From the NCBI GenBank assembly GCA_005408345.1, contig SEMN01000529.1, forward strand, positions 297,958 through 361,957: a DNA stretch of 64,000 nt, given 5' to 3'. The notes beneath the pieces were generated by a model. That model had not been told where the DNA came from and did not search any database. It worked only from the letters and a program-made list of their open reading frames with translations. Source of the stretch: Macquaria australasica. Lineage: Eukaryota; Chordata; Actinopteri; Centrarchiformes; Percichthyidae. The translations under genes and the position numbers were made by a program. The stretch's first letter is position 1; each line of letters opens with the position of its first letter. Shown piece by piece: positions 1 to 11,159 of the stretch.

Positions 1-727
1 AATTTGTCTCAGAAGTACAAAACTTGATGGTTATGGAGTGAAACAATGTTCACAAGAGATCTGAATAACTGCAGAGGCTGGTGCCTGAAGTTAACACTGA
101 CTTTTGTACACATCCTACATTGTCAAAAATGACAGAAGCAACTCTGGTTTAATTACAATTTGTTGAAGAAATTAACGTGAAACACGGTGTCCAGTGCTGT
201 CATTAGACTTTAATTGCAAAGGCATTTTGAAATTGAACCTGGGATGTCAAACTGCCAGAAAGGGGACAAACATAAATTGAATTGTCAAATTTGCCAAAGT
301 TTATTGGGAGCCTTCATACAAAAAATGAAATTATGGCTGTAAAAAGTTACAAAGGATTATTGTTGACATTGATATACTTTTGGCATTTAAGGCCTATTAA
401 CCCAACACATTTCTGTAACTCTTTGCAATTTATTTTAAATCTAAAACTGTTGATTTAAACAAGCAGTAAGACAGTAATATTTAAAAACATACAGACCAAT
501 AGATACCTGCAGATTACTTCTCAGTGGTAGTTTACAACACAAACCCACAAAAATTTGAAAAGCAACTCCAAAAAGAAAAAGAACTGCCTAATTTTCAATG
601 GTGAACACATGAACTTGAGGCAAGTTTTATTACACACAGCCAACTAATTTCAATGCGTCTGTCTCAATGACATTTCCATGAATGCAAACAAATGTATTTA
701 CACTGACTTTCATATGCATGTCTCAGA
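1..727 (-). other. rbm39: rbm39 3' untranslated region (left end open)
   Basis: This stretch lies immediately downstream of the rbm39 stop codon on the minus strand and has no ORF of note. Three AATAAA signals are visible on the minus strand (plus-strand TTTATT at 626-631, 429-434 and 300-305), so the transcript could end at several points within about 100-430 nt of the stop. Which one is used cannot be told from sequence alone. No other gene is seen here. Confidence 0.6.
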
Positions 728-3700
728 CTATCGACGAGCCGGCATTAGAAGCTGCTTTGCTGTTACTGAATCAGGGAAAAGGTTGTGGTAGGTTGGTAAG
801 GGAACGTAGGCAGCTGTTATCATTTTGCCTAGGAAGGAAAGAATTAAAATGAATGTTAAAACCTGGAAAATGGTCTCCACATTTTTTGCTGTTATATTTT
901 AAGGATCCAAAGTAAATGGCATTACGTACCTGCAAACCAGCGCCCATGAAGTGCATTTACAGTTGCCATGGCTGCTGGTATTGAGGGACACTTCACGTAC
1001 ACATTACCCTATGTGAAAAAGAAAGGACAAAAGATTACAAAAAATGCCTTTACAGAATTAAGAAAAAATGTCACCGGATCCACAAGGGATAAATTGAATT
1101 TTATTTGGGTGAACAGACTGTGATACATCTGTGAGCATCAACTTACTTGAGCAGAGTTCTTATCAACATAAATGTGAACAATTCCTCCATGTTTGTTGCA
1201 CTCCTCAATAACATCATCTTGGATCTCGATGGCCCAGGTGGGATCGTTTTCCCTGAAAAACATGTTTGGTAATGTTAAAAATCCAGTGGCTTCAAAAGCT
1301 TAGATTGTTAGTATTTCTGAAACAAGACAATTTGAAAGAATGGGTTCACATATTTATAAAAAAAAAAAAAGCTGACTCGCCCATATGTGCATTGAAAGAT
1401 TTTGGTCAAAGGTTGCTTTTATCTCCTTTCCATACTGGCCACAAAGATTCCTTGAAGTGATTTCAATGTAAGAGATGGGGACAAAATCCAGGCCTCGTTC
1501 TGTGTAAAAATGACTTGTAAAATTCAGCTGAAGATAATGAGGCCTCTGCACGTTGTGTTAAAACAAATAAAGTGGGTATCTTTTATAGTTAGAATGTTTT
1601 TAGTGTGAAATTCCCTCTTTGTGCTTTTACACACAGCATTTCCTTCCTGAGCTCCCGCAGAAGGACAGTAACTGTGGAAGATACCTGCTTGCTTTGTGTA
1701 ACTCACACTGCTAAAGCCTCAAGTTCGCTTCAGTTTGGGTTAACTTTGGGATGCAGTTGTACTCGAAACGATCCACAGTTGGATTTTGTCCTGCTTCATT
1801 TAAGGAAGTGATTTCTTCACAGCCAGTATGGACAGGGGGAACAATTACGGAGACGAAAAAATGTGAACCTATCCAACTGATAATGTCCTTACGCTTGTGG
1901 GTTGAACAGGTTGGACAGCTGAAGGCAGTGTGTGGCCAGCGGCTGTGATGGGAGGTTCAAGGCTTGGCTTGGAGCTGGAGTTGAAACAGCTGAAACAAAA
2001 AGAATAATGATTTGTCACAGAATTTTCTAAAAAATAAAACACCCACATTTTCCATCATCTAGACCCTCACCTGGTGGAGCAGCGATGTTTCCGAAGGGAA
2101 TGGACCCGGTCATCTGTAGAGCCTGCTGAGCAGCAGGAGGAATCTTCAGACCAGTTCCTGAGGACGGAGACAAATCAAATATTGTTTTGCACAAGCTTCA
2201 TTTAAGAAACTAAATCTAAGCCACTGTTAGATGAGAATATCAAGTTCATTTCTGTGTCCCAGCAGTCAAAAGAAATATCCACACCGTATAACGTCTTGTT
2301 ACCATGCAGAGAAAATACGTGTGCCCCTGTACTGTTGTTACAAAAATGCTGCATATTATAACGCACCTTCTGCTAGTCGAGCCATAAGCTGTAGACGTCC
2401 TGTGGTGCCGAGGTCGATGCCGGTCCTCTCTAGTTCGTCGTTGTCCAGGAACGAACTGGCTGTCGATGAGTCCGAACGCTCTGTAACATGCCCCACCTTC
2501 ATCGGACGTCCGGCCAGCTCAAAGCCATTCAGTTGCTCCAGGGCCTTTTTTGCACATTCTGCATCTGCAAACTTAAAAACAAAAAACAAAAAGGAAAGAT
2601 TAGAGTCAAACTAGCTGCAAACACTAAAGCGTCAATGAAATACAGGCACTTTACTTACCGATATGAAGCCATATCCTTTGGATCGTCCAGTCTCACTGTC
2701 CATCATTAGCTGGATTCCTTCAATCTTTGGAAACAAAACACACCAATACAAAAAAGGACTGTTATGAATTAATCTACAAAACAAGTAAAAATGATTATTT
2801 GTGAAACTTGTGCCTGACCTTTCCAAAAGGCTCAAAGATCCCTCGAAGCATTTCTTCAGTAATGTTGAAGTGCAGCGAGCCCACGTACAGTCGCATTGGA
2901 CCTGAACTGCCCTTCTGTAGATTATTGGCAGCGGCTGCAGCTCTATTTTTCTCTGCCTGTAATCACATGTGGAAAGTAATGTCATTATCTTAATTCAGTT
3001 TATCACTGTAGGACGGGTTAAACAAGGTGAAAGAAGAAAAATCAAGGATGTATTGGCTAACAAGGTATACGCTGCATTTCCAGTGTGGTTTGTTCGATAT
3101 TAACAAAAATGTCATCAAATAATTAATGTGCGCGACCGTTCAGTGTTCGGGGTATGGACAGTCCACAACTGCTGAAGCATAGCAGCTGCAGTCTGCATTA
3201 AGGTTAAGTTACCATGACCTGAGAGGCCTGGACGATGATGGGCACTCCTAAAAGCCTCTGGCCAGTCAATCCAATAGCCAGTGGCACAGAGGAAGCCTCC
3301 ACAAACTCGATGTATGCAATGCCCTTTGATCTCCTGGAGTTTCTGTCCGAGATCATTCTCACATCTCTTACCTACAAAGAGAAACAGTGACAATTTAAAA
3401 TATCATTTCTAAATAGACTTACTGGATTATACGTAACAATAAACTTGAAAATCGACTGACTTTTCCGACAGCTGAGAAGAAATCTTCCAGGTCTCGAGCT
3501 CTGATTCTCGCAGCGAGCTGCATACAGAAAACTGTGCGGGCATCCCTCTCCTCTGGTGTTAGATTGTCAATTGGTTGCCTTAAAAGAAAAACCACCCAAC
3601 ATTAAAAAAATGTTAAGAGTGCCTCTGGAAACATTAAAACAAGCCATTTAATAAATAATGGGTGAAATTATCAATACTTATGGCAAATCAAAAGGTAAAT

Positions 3701-5557
3701 CATAGACATGCTCCCTTATTTTGTTATACAGCCCAATAGAATCCTCATAAAATGTCTTGAATAAAAACACATTATTAAAGATCTGTAAAAACCTCAAAAG
3801 TGAGTTTGAAGAATACCATTGGATTTCAGGGTTCTATAACGACATTAGGCAATATATCCATAGACCTAAAAAGAAGTGATGGGAATATTCAGCTCACCTG
3901 ATGGGACTTTTTTCTTTCTTGAAGGGGCTTCGACTTTTGGAACGTTTCCGGCTAAAATATAAGAATTACTTTTCAATTTTAAATAACGCTTAATAAAAAA
4001 ATAGTCTGGATGTACATGCTGTGTATAAGAAAATGAACAGGGTCCTGCTTTGGCCTGTTACATAGTGTGACAAGAGGGCATTCAAACTTTGTAGTTCAGC
4101 ATTTGTACAGTTAACACTGATGTCTACTGCAGAACTCTTACTGGAAAAACTAGCAATCAAGTCATTTCCTGCTTTGGCATCACGGATGCCTCCGGTTTTC
4201 CCATGTAGAGAAGCACTTTTCACAGAAGACATTCTCACAGTAGGAAAAACACAAGTGTACATAACAAAATCAATGATGGCTTAATTCCATTTCGTTGCTT
4301 CACTTTCAGGATGCTGGTATTAAGCATGCGGTCTCACTGTCACGCTTGAATAGAGCCATCGTTAATGTTGTTAGTAACACTTGTGCTTCTACTACTATGA
4401 CAAGTCAAAACGTCTGCTGTGAAAAGGGTCTGTGAACAACTGGTAATACTCTGATGACAAAAGTATGTAACTTTGCACACTTCCCTATTTGAGCGACTGA
4501 CTTTTCCAACACAAATAAAATATAATTTCAATATTTTCTTAACATTTTTGTATCTCTGTCAAAGCAGAAAGTTGAGGACAATATTATTTTTTCTTGTTTG
4601 AATATACAGCAGACTATTGGTAACTACTTACACTCATGTCCACCTTATTAGGTACACCTGTACAATCTAATGCAATTCAATACAACTTAAGTCTACTTTG
4701 ATTGCCTAAAATGTTTAGTTTTGGTGGTGTACTGCATTTAAAGATGTTTAAAAATCTGCCCCCATCATGTATGTAAATAGGGAGGACAAAAAATTTGAAT
4801 GATCTCTAAATATAATGTAGTCCAGTGCAACTCCACAACTAACTAGGACCTCAACAATAAACATGATTGAATTTAAATATTTCTGACTGCTGAACACTAT
4901 GAGCTTCATAAAGATAGATGTTACAGCAGGGCTGTTGTATTGAACTGATTCGATTTTACAGCTGTAAGTGGCGAATGAGTGTTTATGCCATAGAGTTTAA
5001 AAAGGTCACATACATGGGGCTCTTGCGTGCTTTGTACCGCCCAGAACGTTCCTTGCTTCGGGAGCCACTGCGATGGCGCTCTCTGCTGCGGCTTCGTTTT
5101 CTTTCTCGGCTCCTGCTCCTCTTCTTGCCCTTCTTTTTGTCTTTGCTTCTGCTTCTTCTCTTCCTAGAGCCGGGGCTTCGGCTCTTGCTTCGGCTCCTTC
5201 TTTTCCTAAAACATGTTACAACACTGCTATCGTCGTGCAAAGTGAACACATTACAACAAATTAAACAAATAACGTTGTATTTCAGAGACCTGAAGCTTAT
5301 GTACAATATATTCAAAACTTACTTCTTGTTCTGGTCGTCATGTCCATTTGCATGAGAGGACTTGATCTCATCCTAAGCAAGGTTGATAGAAGAACATCAT
5401 GAGGACGTAGATGAAACATTTCAAGTCGTCAAGGTAAAGGGGATGGGGTGGGACAAGAGAAAATGCAGAATATATTCAATTAATAATAATACTTAAAATT
5501 TCCTACTGTCATGTCTGGACAGTGTCCTTCCACCACCCCAATAGCTTCCCATCCCAC

Positions 5558-5590
<33 letters not shown>

Positions 5591-7041
5591 AAGGCTGCTC
5601 AGTACAGCAACAACAAAGCAAAGTTAAGGGAGAGTGTCCAACATATTAGCTGAGTTCAGGAAGCTTTGACAGTAGCCAGATCATCTCCACCATTCCCCTT
5701 CTAATAGATCGTACCAATGCCACTGCCACTATTTGTGCCTAATCATGTGACCACGCATGGCCCACAGCCACTAAAAGAGATCCTGTGTGGTTGGTGTCAG
5801 TCCAGTGATCTTCACCCATTTTCGTTCTTGGACTGTAAGAGCTCGATGCCACCTCTGTCACACATCTTGCCCTGAAGCAAACAGGGATTCACACTTCTTA
5901 GTAATATTGACGCCCAAGAAAATAAATGAATAAATAAAAAAATTGAAATAAATCCATCATTTCAGCCACGTGTTACACTGCCATTATCTTTAGTTTGCAT
6001 AATAAGTAATATTTCCAACCTTTTGACTTAAGAAGGAATTAACTACTGAAAAGTAACTCACTTTATAATACAATGATGCTAGATAGAAGTATCCATTTTT
6101 ACAGTCATTCTAGTAATATATCAATATCTGTGGTGCATGCACAATCAAGATGCTGATTCACATTACAGTTGACTAAGGCAAAGAGGCAGTATTCATATTT
6201 ACACGCAAGAGAAAATAATTATTTACCTGTAGTTTGCCATAAAATCTTGACATGGCTCATGTGTTTGCACAATCAAGCTCCACAAGTGCAATATCTACAT
6301 ATTCAAGCATACCGTTGTCAAACTACAACTTTAGAACAGTTATAGTTTGATACATACACATTTTAGTATCCCTTAATTTTGGGAAATAATGTTTCTAAAC
6401 ACAAGCTAATACATGACGCGTCTTACTGAAGAGCAATTTGGTTAAAGTTCAAGGTGTCAGAGTGATGCATTCTTGTCAAAGCCACACAGTGTAAGACTTT
6501 TTTTTTCTCTTCCATTTCAGGACTGGGGCTTACATCTGATTATATGGGACTGCACATTCAGAAACAGTGATGGCATTCAGATTGTAAATCTGAATACTGC
6601 CTCCTTTGCTGGACAGGTAAGGATGGGCTTATCAACCATTGGCATTCACCTTGTTGCAACCGAATACGGATTGGATGTTCTAGGTTGAATCTCTCTTAGT
6701 CCTAAAGTGAACCACAGTACATCAGTATATGCACAATAACTACCTTCCTTTTTTTCACAGTTCACAGTGGAATCAAAGATGAATTCATGGGAGTAGAGGT
6801 GAGATATCATTAGGGAAGTCTATAAAGAGAGATAGATGTGGATTTATTTATAATTCTGTATTGCGTTTTTAAATACTCAATCACACCACACAACATTCAA
6901 GTAAACTTTGTCACAGTAGCAAATATAAAAAGGACTCAAGAGTAAATCATAACAGTTAAACAGGCCTCATCTCTGTAATCTGCAACCCACCTTTCTGTAT
7001 GGAGCCTCCAGCATGGCCTCAACGTCAAAATCATCAGCCAT
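728..7041 (-). CDS. rbm39: RBM39 (CAPER-alpha), SR-like splicing factor with three RRM domains, 13 coding exons
   Basis: RBM39 is a nuclear U2AF65-related splicing factor and transcriptional coactivator. Coding exons, 5' to 3' on the minus strand: 7041-6991, 5372-5323, 5205-5014, 3951-3898, 3578-3461, 3371-3219, 2956-2819, 2724-2659, 2571-2367, 2157-2071, 1989-1893, 1252-1147, 1008-930, 828-728. (The sixth to eighth are short and uniform in phase; 14 segments in all.) They sum to 1497 nt, 498 aa plus stop, against about 530 aa in human. The protein starts MADDFDVEAMLEAPY, followed by an RS-rich region (about 35-115), RRM1 (about 131-205, RNP1 SKGIAYIEF), RRM2 (about 228-305, RNP2 LYVGSL, RNP1 KGYGFISF), the LERTGIDLGTTGRLQLMARL linker, and a C-terminal UHM with the GRWF loop near residue 461. 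The glycine matching human G268 of the aryl-sulfonamide degron (ITEEMLRG, about residue 245) is kept. The spacer between the RS region and RRM1 is shorter than in human. Whether this is the a or b fish paralogue was not determined. Confidence 0.96.
5715..5871 (-). other. rbm39: candidate poison (NMD) cassette exon in the first coding intron of rbm39
   Basis: On the minus strand a good acceptor (TTTGCTTCAG) ends just before 5871. Spliced to the first coding exon, which ends in phase 0, it would add 19 codons (GKMCDRGGIELLQSKNENG) and then an in-frame TGA at 5814-5812. Possible donors are GTACGA after 5715 (157-nt exon) or GTGAAG after 5816 (56-nt exon, frameshifting). Either choice would truncate RBM39 after about 36 residues. 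Poison exons are a known means of autoregulation in SR-type splicing factors; their use here is inference. Confidence 0.5.
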
Positions 7042-8100
7042 GATGATCCTGTCAAAGAGAGACAACAATGACTACCTCTACATGCACACACACACACACA
7101 CACAAAACTATTAGTTTGAGTAACCGCGTTAAAGCAAGAAACTGGATAACGTGTTTCTATGCAGTTGGTCACAAGTTTTCTTCCCTTACCATACAGCTAC
7201 TTTCTCTGTCTGGGATGTTTGTCGTGCAACTGCATACAAGTAAAAATTTGAGGAAGACTGATTGAGGATTTACGCGGCCAACGATAAGATTTCACCAACA
7301 GAAAAAACAACAGCTGTTTCTTGTTTGTTTTTTCGTTTACATTGTAAGTAACACAAAGTTTAAAGCCGAAAACAATGATTGTTTGATAAAGTGTACGCAG
7401 GTGTGCGTAAACCCAGTGAATGAAAGCTAAAAAAAAAACAAGTTAAACGGCAACGATACGTGACGGAGTGTTTCAAGGAGTTTGCCCCAACTTCCTAAAA
7501 TAATGTCCCTCAATATCACATTTAACCTTGAAAGCGATACATTTAACTGCAAACGATCTTTACAAGTATACCAACCTTAACATCACAGATTCAACAGAGC
7601 TCAAAGATCGGCATATATGTAACACCAGGAGGTAACATAAAGGATAAACACGCGTTGCACTCGACACGAAGCTAACGCTAACTAGCCACCTCGGGGAAGC
7701 TACATCTCCGTCGTTTCGACGTTAGCTTACGTTAGCCTTTTTTTTTTTTTTCAACGGCCCTTATCATTAACTTACCCCTGCGTTTGACTAGACTGACATA
7801 AATATCAACAAACACCGACACCAGCGCAGTAAAAATCAACTTGTAAGCCTCATTACTCAAAAATGTTCCAAAATAGCGTCTGCGTTGGAGAAACAAACGG
7901 CAAGTTAACAGTAACGCAGTTCCAACATGGCTAACGGCGTTTCCGCGGCAGCCAGCTAGCTCCACTAGCAAACATTGACGTTACCGTTTCAAACTGACGA
8001 CACGGTGTGCCAAAGTCAAAATATCACGGAAAACGTGCTGCTGAAGAGACTCGTCTCGACGCCTCCCTCGCGGCAGATCACACAATGCTCAGATGCGATC
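7042..8100 (-). promoter_or_regulatory. rbm39: rbm39 5' leader, leader intron and probable promoter
   Basis: The start-codon exon has an acceptor (CTTTGACAG) leaving only 7 nt of leader before the ATG (exon edge at 7048), so an upstream non-coding exon must exist. A fitting donor (GCAGGG followed by GTAAGT) is present at 7775-7770, which would put exon 1 at 7776 and above. The stretch 7880-8100 is richer in CpG than its surroundings and has no TATA box, as expected for a housekeeping promoter. A CA microsatellite lies at 7078-7104 and poly-T runs at 7738-7751 and 8125-8143. The transcription start is not located. Confidence 0.45.
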
Positions 8101-8351
8101 ACAATTCTCGAAGTTATGTAACCTTTTTTTTTTTTTTTTTTTATGTTAGCAACTATCCGTAGCAGGTCGTGGCCTGGTAACAAAATGCTCGCCTTCCTTC
8201 TTCTTCGTCTTCTTCCTCTACTTTGAGGTTTGGCGGCAGCGGCAGTATTTGTCGTCGCCTTGCTGCCACCTACTGGAGCTCACTGGCACTTGACCGCGCA
8301 CTTCCTGAAACCTCTTCTGCCTTGCTCTCCACCCCCACCCCCTCAACTATC

Positions 8352-8640
8352 AGTGGTGAAATGTAACTGAGTACATTTTATTTTATTCAGTAATTCATTT
8401 AGTTAATACACTGTGCTATTTATAGTTTTTTTTCCTAATTCATGACACTATCTACATATACTCCACTGCATTTCAGAGGGAAATATTGTACTTTTTATTG
8501 TACACTACAATTATTTGACAGCTGTAGTTACTTTACAAATCAAGATTTTAAATGCAAAACATATGAAGCACTTTTAAAACATGATGCACTGTATAAAAAT
8601 ACCCAACAGTATATAAAACTTGAGCTTAAAGGACTCAGTT
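8352..8640. repeat. dispersed repeat with CAGTGGTG end (half copy)
   Basis: The stretch starts with CAGTGGTGAAATGTAACTGA and shares the phrases TTTGACAGCT.TAGTTA and CCCAACAGTATATAAA with the stretch at 47385-47853, which finishes with the inverse end CTTCCACCACTG. The two copies keep opposite halves of what appears to be one terminal-inverted-repeat element. The family name is not assigned. Confidence 0.5.
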
Positions 8641-8872
8641 AATCAATCAGTTGATTCGTCATTTATCAAAAATTAAATTACAGTAATCTGAATACTGAAT
8701 TGTTTGACTGTTGGTCGGACACAACAAGACATTTGAAGGTGTCACTGTGAGCTCTGTTTAATTGTGACTTTAATATAGAATAAATGGATTGATCAAAGCC
8801 ATAATCGGCAGATTAATCAATAATAAAAATAATCATTAGTTGCAGCCCAATATAAAATAGCAGCAGACCAGA
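8641..8872. repeat. partial copy of the GGGCTGCAACTAATGATTA foldback repeat
   Basis: The stretch ends in TAATCATTAGTTGCAGCCC, the inverse of the terminus seen at 50932-50951. It also carries the phrase TTGGTCGGACACAACAAG, matching in inverse the TTGTCCGACCAACAG of that fuller copy. It is diverged and incomplete, probably an old MITE. Confidence 0.5.
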
Positions 8873-9313
8873 AATGTAGAGGACCTATCTAAACAAGCAG
8901 AATATGTCAGAATTAAAGTGACACAAACTAATCTGAGATCCTATATAATAATTCCATGAATATCCCTAGATATTTAGGGGGTTAAATATTAAATATCCTA
9001 AATATCTAGGGTTTAGTCTAAGTCAATCTAGGGTCAAAACAAAACACTGAGAGGCTGCGTTTAGTGTCTATGCATCACATCTCTATGCATCTTTATGTCT
9101 TTTAAATCATGACTTAAAACTTTTGTTTGCCACTTTTTATGTTATTGCCTAGATTGTTTTGTTGCTTTTTATTTATTTCATTTTATTCTATTAGTTCTTT
9201 TTAAATTGTTTGTTAATGCCCATGTTTTTGTGTCTGAGGAGACCCCCTTGAAACAAGATGGTGCATCTCAAGCAGCTTATCCATCCAAAAATTCACACAC
9301 AGTTTAAAAAGAG
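8873..9313. other. intergenic stretch with one perfect hairpin
   Basis: No gene is seen. It holds a perfect 15-bp inverted repeat: CCCTAGATATTTAGG at 8964-8978 and its reverse complement at 8997-9011, with an 18-nt AT-rich loop. The rest is AT-rich and featureless between the rbm39 promoter side and the rhcg polyadenylation site. Confidence 0.5.
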
Positions 9314-9319
9314 TTTATT
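9314..9319 (-). terminator. polyadenylation signal of the Rh glycoprotein gene
   Basis: TTTATT on the plus strand reads AATAAA on the minus strand, about 200 nt after the stop codon of the Rh-type gene. It is the closest clear signal downstream of that gene. Confidence 0.5.
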
Positions 9320-9521
9320 TCACATCACAAACTTTTGACAAATTGTCCAAGAGAGCTATAACACTCAATTTCCTTTTATGTTTGCATGTAGGACAATAAA
9401 TAACACCATTACTGGTTGTATTAGACATGAGTGATGGTGAATTCCAATACTTATAAAGACAAATATATTTACATTTTCTCCTTCAGTCAAATGCATTGAC
9501 CATTGCATTGGCTGATGCATG

Positions 9522-10946
9522 TCAGGCAGAAGAATCCTCTGTTGTAATTGTGTTATTGAGTTTAAGTGGTGAATCATAGTCTGGAGGAACATCAAAAAAC
9601 AGCTCATCGTCGAAACAGAAATCGTCGGATGGTGATGCGAGGTACGGCAGCTTCAAGACAAAGCCTGTGAGGATGCCTCCCAACGCTGATGCTCCTATGG
9701 TGGAGAATACAGCTGCGACCTGGAAGAGAGCTTGTTCCCGGGCAGTCCTCCCCAACCCTGGCTGTAAACCGGGGATCAACATCTGGAGCTCTTGCAGCTT
9801 AGGGTCTCCTTCCACTGGTGCTCTGTGGGTAAAGATCTCGTACAAACTGGGGCCATAAACCTCCTCAGTAGCCATCAGTATAGCACATATCCCTGCAGCA
9901 CAGGATATGAGTCCTGTTAGGCCGTGCAAATTATGTATTCCACACTGATCCTGGATCCTGAAGCGCCGTACCAGGAAGGGGCTCAAGTACTTGTAGCCCA
10001 GCATGCATGCAGTGCAGCCCATCATACCCAGAGCGTACGCAGCTGCAGGCGATATCATCATATCCACAGATGCCCCGACCGTCACACCTCCAGCCAGGGT
10101 CACGTTCTGAACATCGACCATGGTGAGCTTACCGTTTTTGTTCAGCATGGCAGAGAGAGCGAAGGCTGTGAGCGTGGAGGCACTGAGGCCGATGAAGGTG
10201 TGGAGGATGGCTCTGTGCTGGTCGTCTCCTTTCAGGGTTAATGCTGAGTTGAAGGAAGGCCAAAACACCCAGAGGAACAAAGTCCCCATCACAGACAGGA
10301 TGTCAGATTGGTAGCTGGTGTTTTCCTTTGCATGGCCTTCATTTAGGCAAGGCCTGTAAAGTACAAAAGTGACACCCAAGCCAAAATAACAGGCAAAGAG
10401 GTGAATCAGAATAGAGCCTCCTGCATCGTTGATCTTCAGATATTTGAGCACGGCCCACTCTGTGACTGCAAACACTGGCACTTCCAGCAGAGCCATGACC
10501 AGCAGCTGCAACGGACTCGTCTTCCCCAGCACTGCCCCGAAAGATATCAGCACCACAGCACAGGCGAACTCTGCATTTATGAGGTTGATCACTCCAAGGT
10601 GGATCTTACCATCATTGCTGAACTGGAAGTACCCCTGCACCAAAATGGCCCACTGGATGGCAAAAGTAGCCGTGAGGAAGTTAAAAACCATCCCCCCAAA
10701 GCCATAGAGTCGAAAAAATGCCAGCAGGCACCCAAAGCCGAGGAATATCATGACTTGTATGTCGGTAAAAAAAGGGTAGTCCCTGTACACTGCATTGTCC
10801 ATGGGGTTAGTCCTGTTGGTCTGAAATCTGGCATCTGCATGCTCATCGTAGGTGACAAAGGCAGCGTACAAGGCAACAATAATAACCTCTGTGGCAAACA
10901 CAAACACAGGTAACCTCACTCGGAGGTTGGTCGACTGCGTCTTCAT
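9522..10946 (-). CDS. rhcg: single-exon Rh family ammonia channel (Rhcg-type glycoprotein), 474 aa
   Basis: Rh glycoproteins are trimeric 12-helix membrane channels that conduct ammonia; in fish they serve excretion by gill and other epithelia. The open frame is intact over 474 codons with no intron. Family marks are clear: an N-glycosylation sequon N44-R-T in the first outer loop, the DAGG..IH segment with pore histidine H182 and D174, the GTLFLW.FWPSFNSA motif (221-235), TLAGGV (283-288), and GIHNLHGL with the second pore histidine H341. The acidic tail CFDDELFFDVP resembles the RhCG/RhBG cytoplasmic tail. The start at 10946 gives the usual short cytosolic N-terminus before helix 1. Typical rhcg genes have many introns, so this copy probably arose by retroposition or is one of the intronless fish Rhcg paralogues; the exact symbol (rhcg2, rhcgl1 or another) is not settled. 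All key residues are kept, so it looks functional. Confidence 0.93.
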   Translation of the reverse strand: MKTQSTNLRVRLPVFVFATEVIIVALYAAFVTYDEHADARFQTNRTNPMDNAVYRDYPFFTDIQVMIFLGFGCLLAFFRLYGFGGMVFNFLTATFAIQWAILVQGYFQFSNDGKIHLGVINLINAEFACAVVLISFGAVLGKTSPLQLLVMALLEVPVFAVTEWAVLKYLKINDAGGSILIHLFACYFGLGVTFVLYRPCLNEGHAKENTSYQSDILSVMGTLFLWVFWPSFNSALTLKGDDQHRAILHTFIGLSASTLTAFALSAMLNKNGKLTMVDVQNVTLAGGVTVGASVDMMISPAAAYALGMMGCTACMLGYKYLSPFLVRRFRIQDQCGIHNLHGLTGLISCAAGICAILMATEEVYGPSLYEIFTHRAPVEGDPKLQELQMLIPGLQPGLGRTAREQALFQVAAVFSTIGASALGGILTGFVLKLPYLASPSDDFCFDDELFFDVPPDYDSPLKLNNTITTEDSSA

Positions 10947-11068
10947 CCTGACACCCGCTTGGAGCTTTGCAGTCTGGATTATCTCTGTTTAGATAAGACA
11001 GGCCAAAGGCAATGGTCAAGCCTGCTCTCTCTCTCTCACACACAAACACAAGCAATATTCCCCTCACA

Positions 11069-11076
11069 TAAATATA
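11069..11076 (-). promoter_or_regulatory. possible TATA box of the Rh glycoprotein gene
   Basis: The minus strand reads TATATTTA here, about 125 nt upstream of the ATG at 10946. A TATA box at this place would predict a leader of about 100 nt and need no intron. AT-rich chance matches are common, so this is only suggestive. Confidence 0.25.
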
Positions 11077-11159
11077 CTGCTGCGTGGACTTTGGCCATTG
11101 TAATAAGACATGTAACATTTCTGATACATCAGCGTTTTTGTAGTTATTGTATAGCACAA

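Noticed and set aside
4918..5355. 145-codon plus-strand ORF rich in L, R and F
   Set aside because: It is the reverse strand of the RBM39 RS-domain exon; its skewed content comes from the RS codons.
7732..7971. 79-codon minus-strand ORF at the rbm39 promoter
   Set aside because: Falls on the presumed non-coding first exon and splice donor and has no domain. The conserved RBM39 start is at 7041.
10401..10913. 170-codon plus-strand ORF
   Set aside because: It is antisense to the Rh glycoprotein frame, which has clear family motifs.
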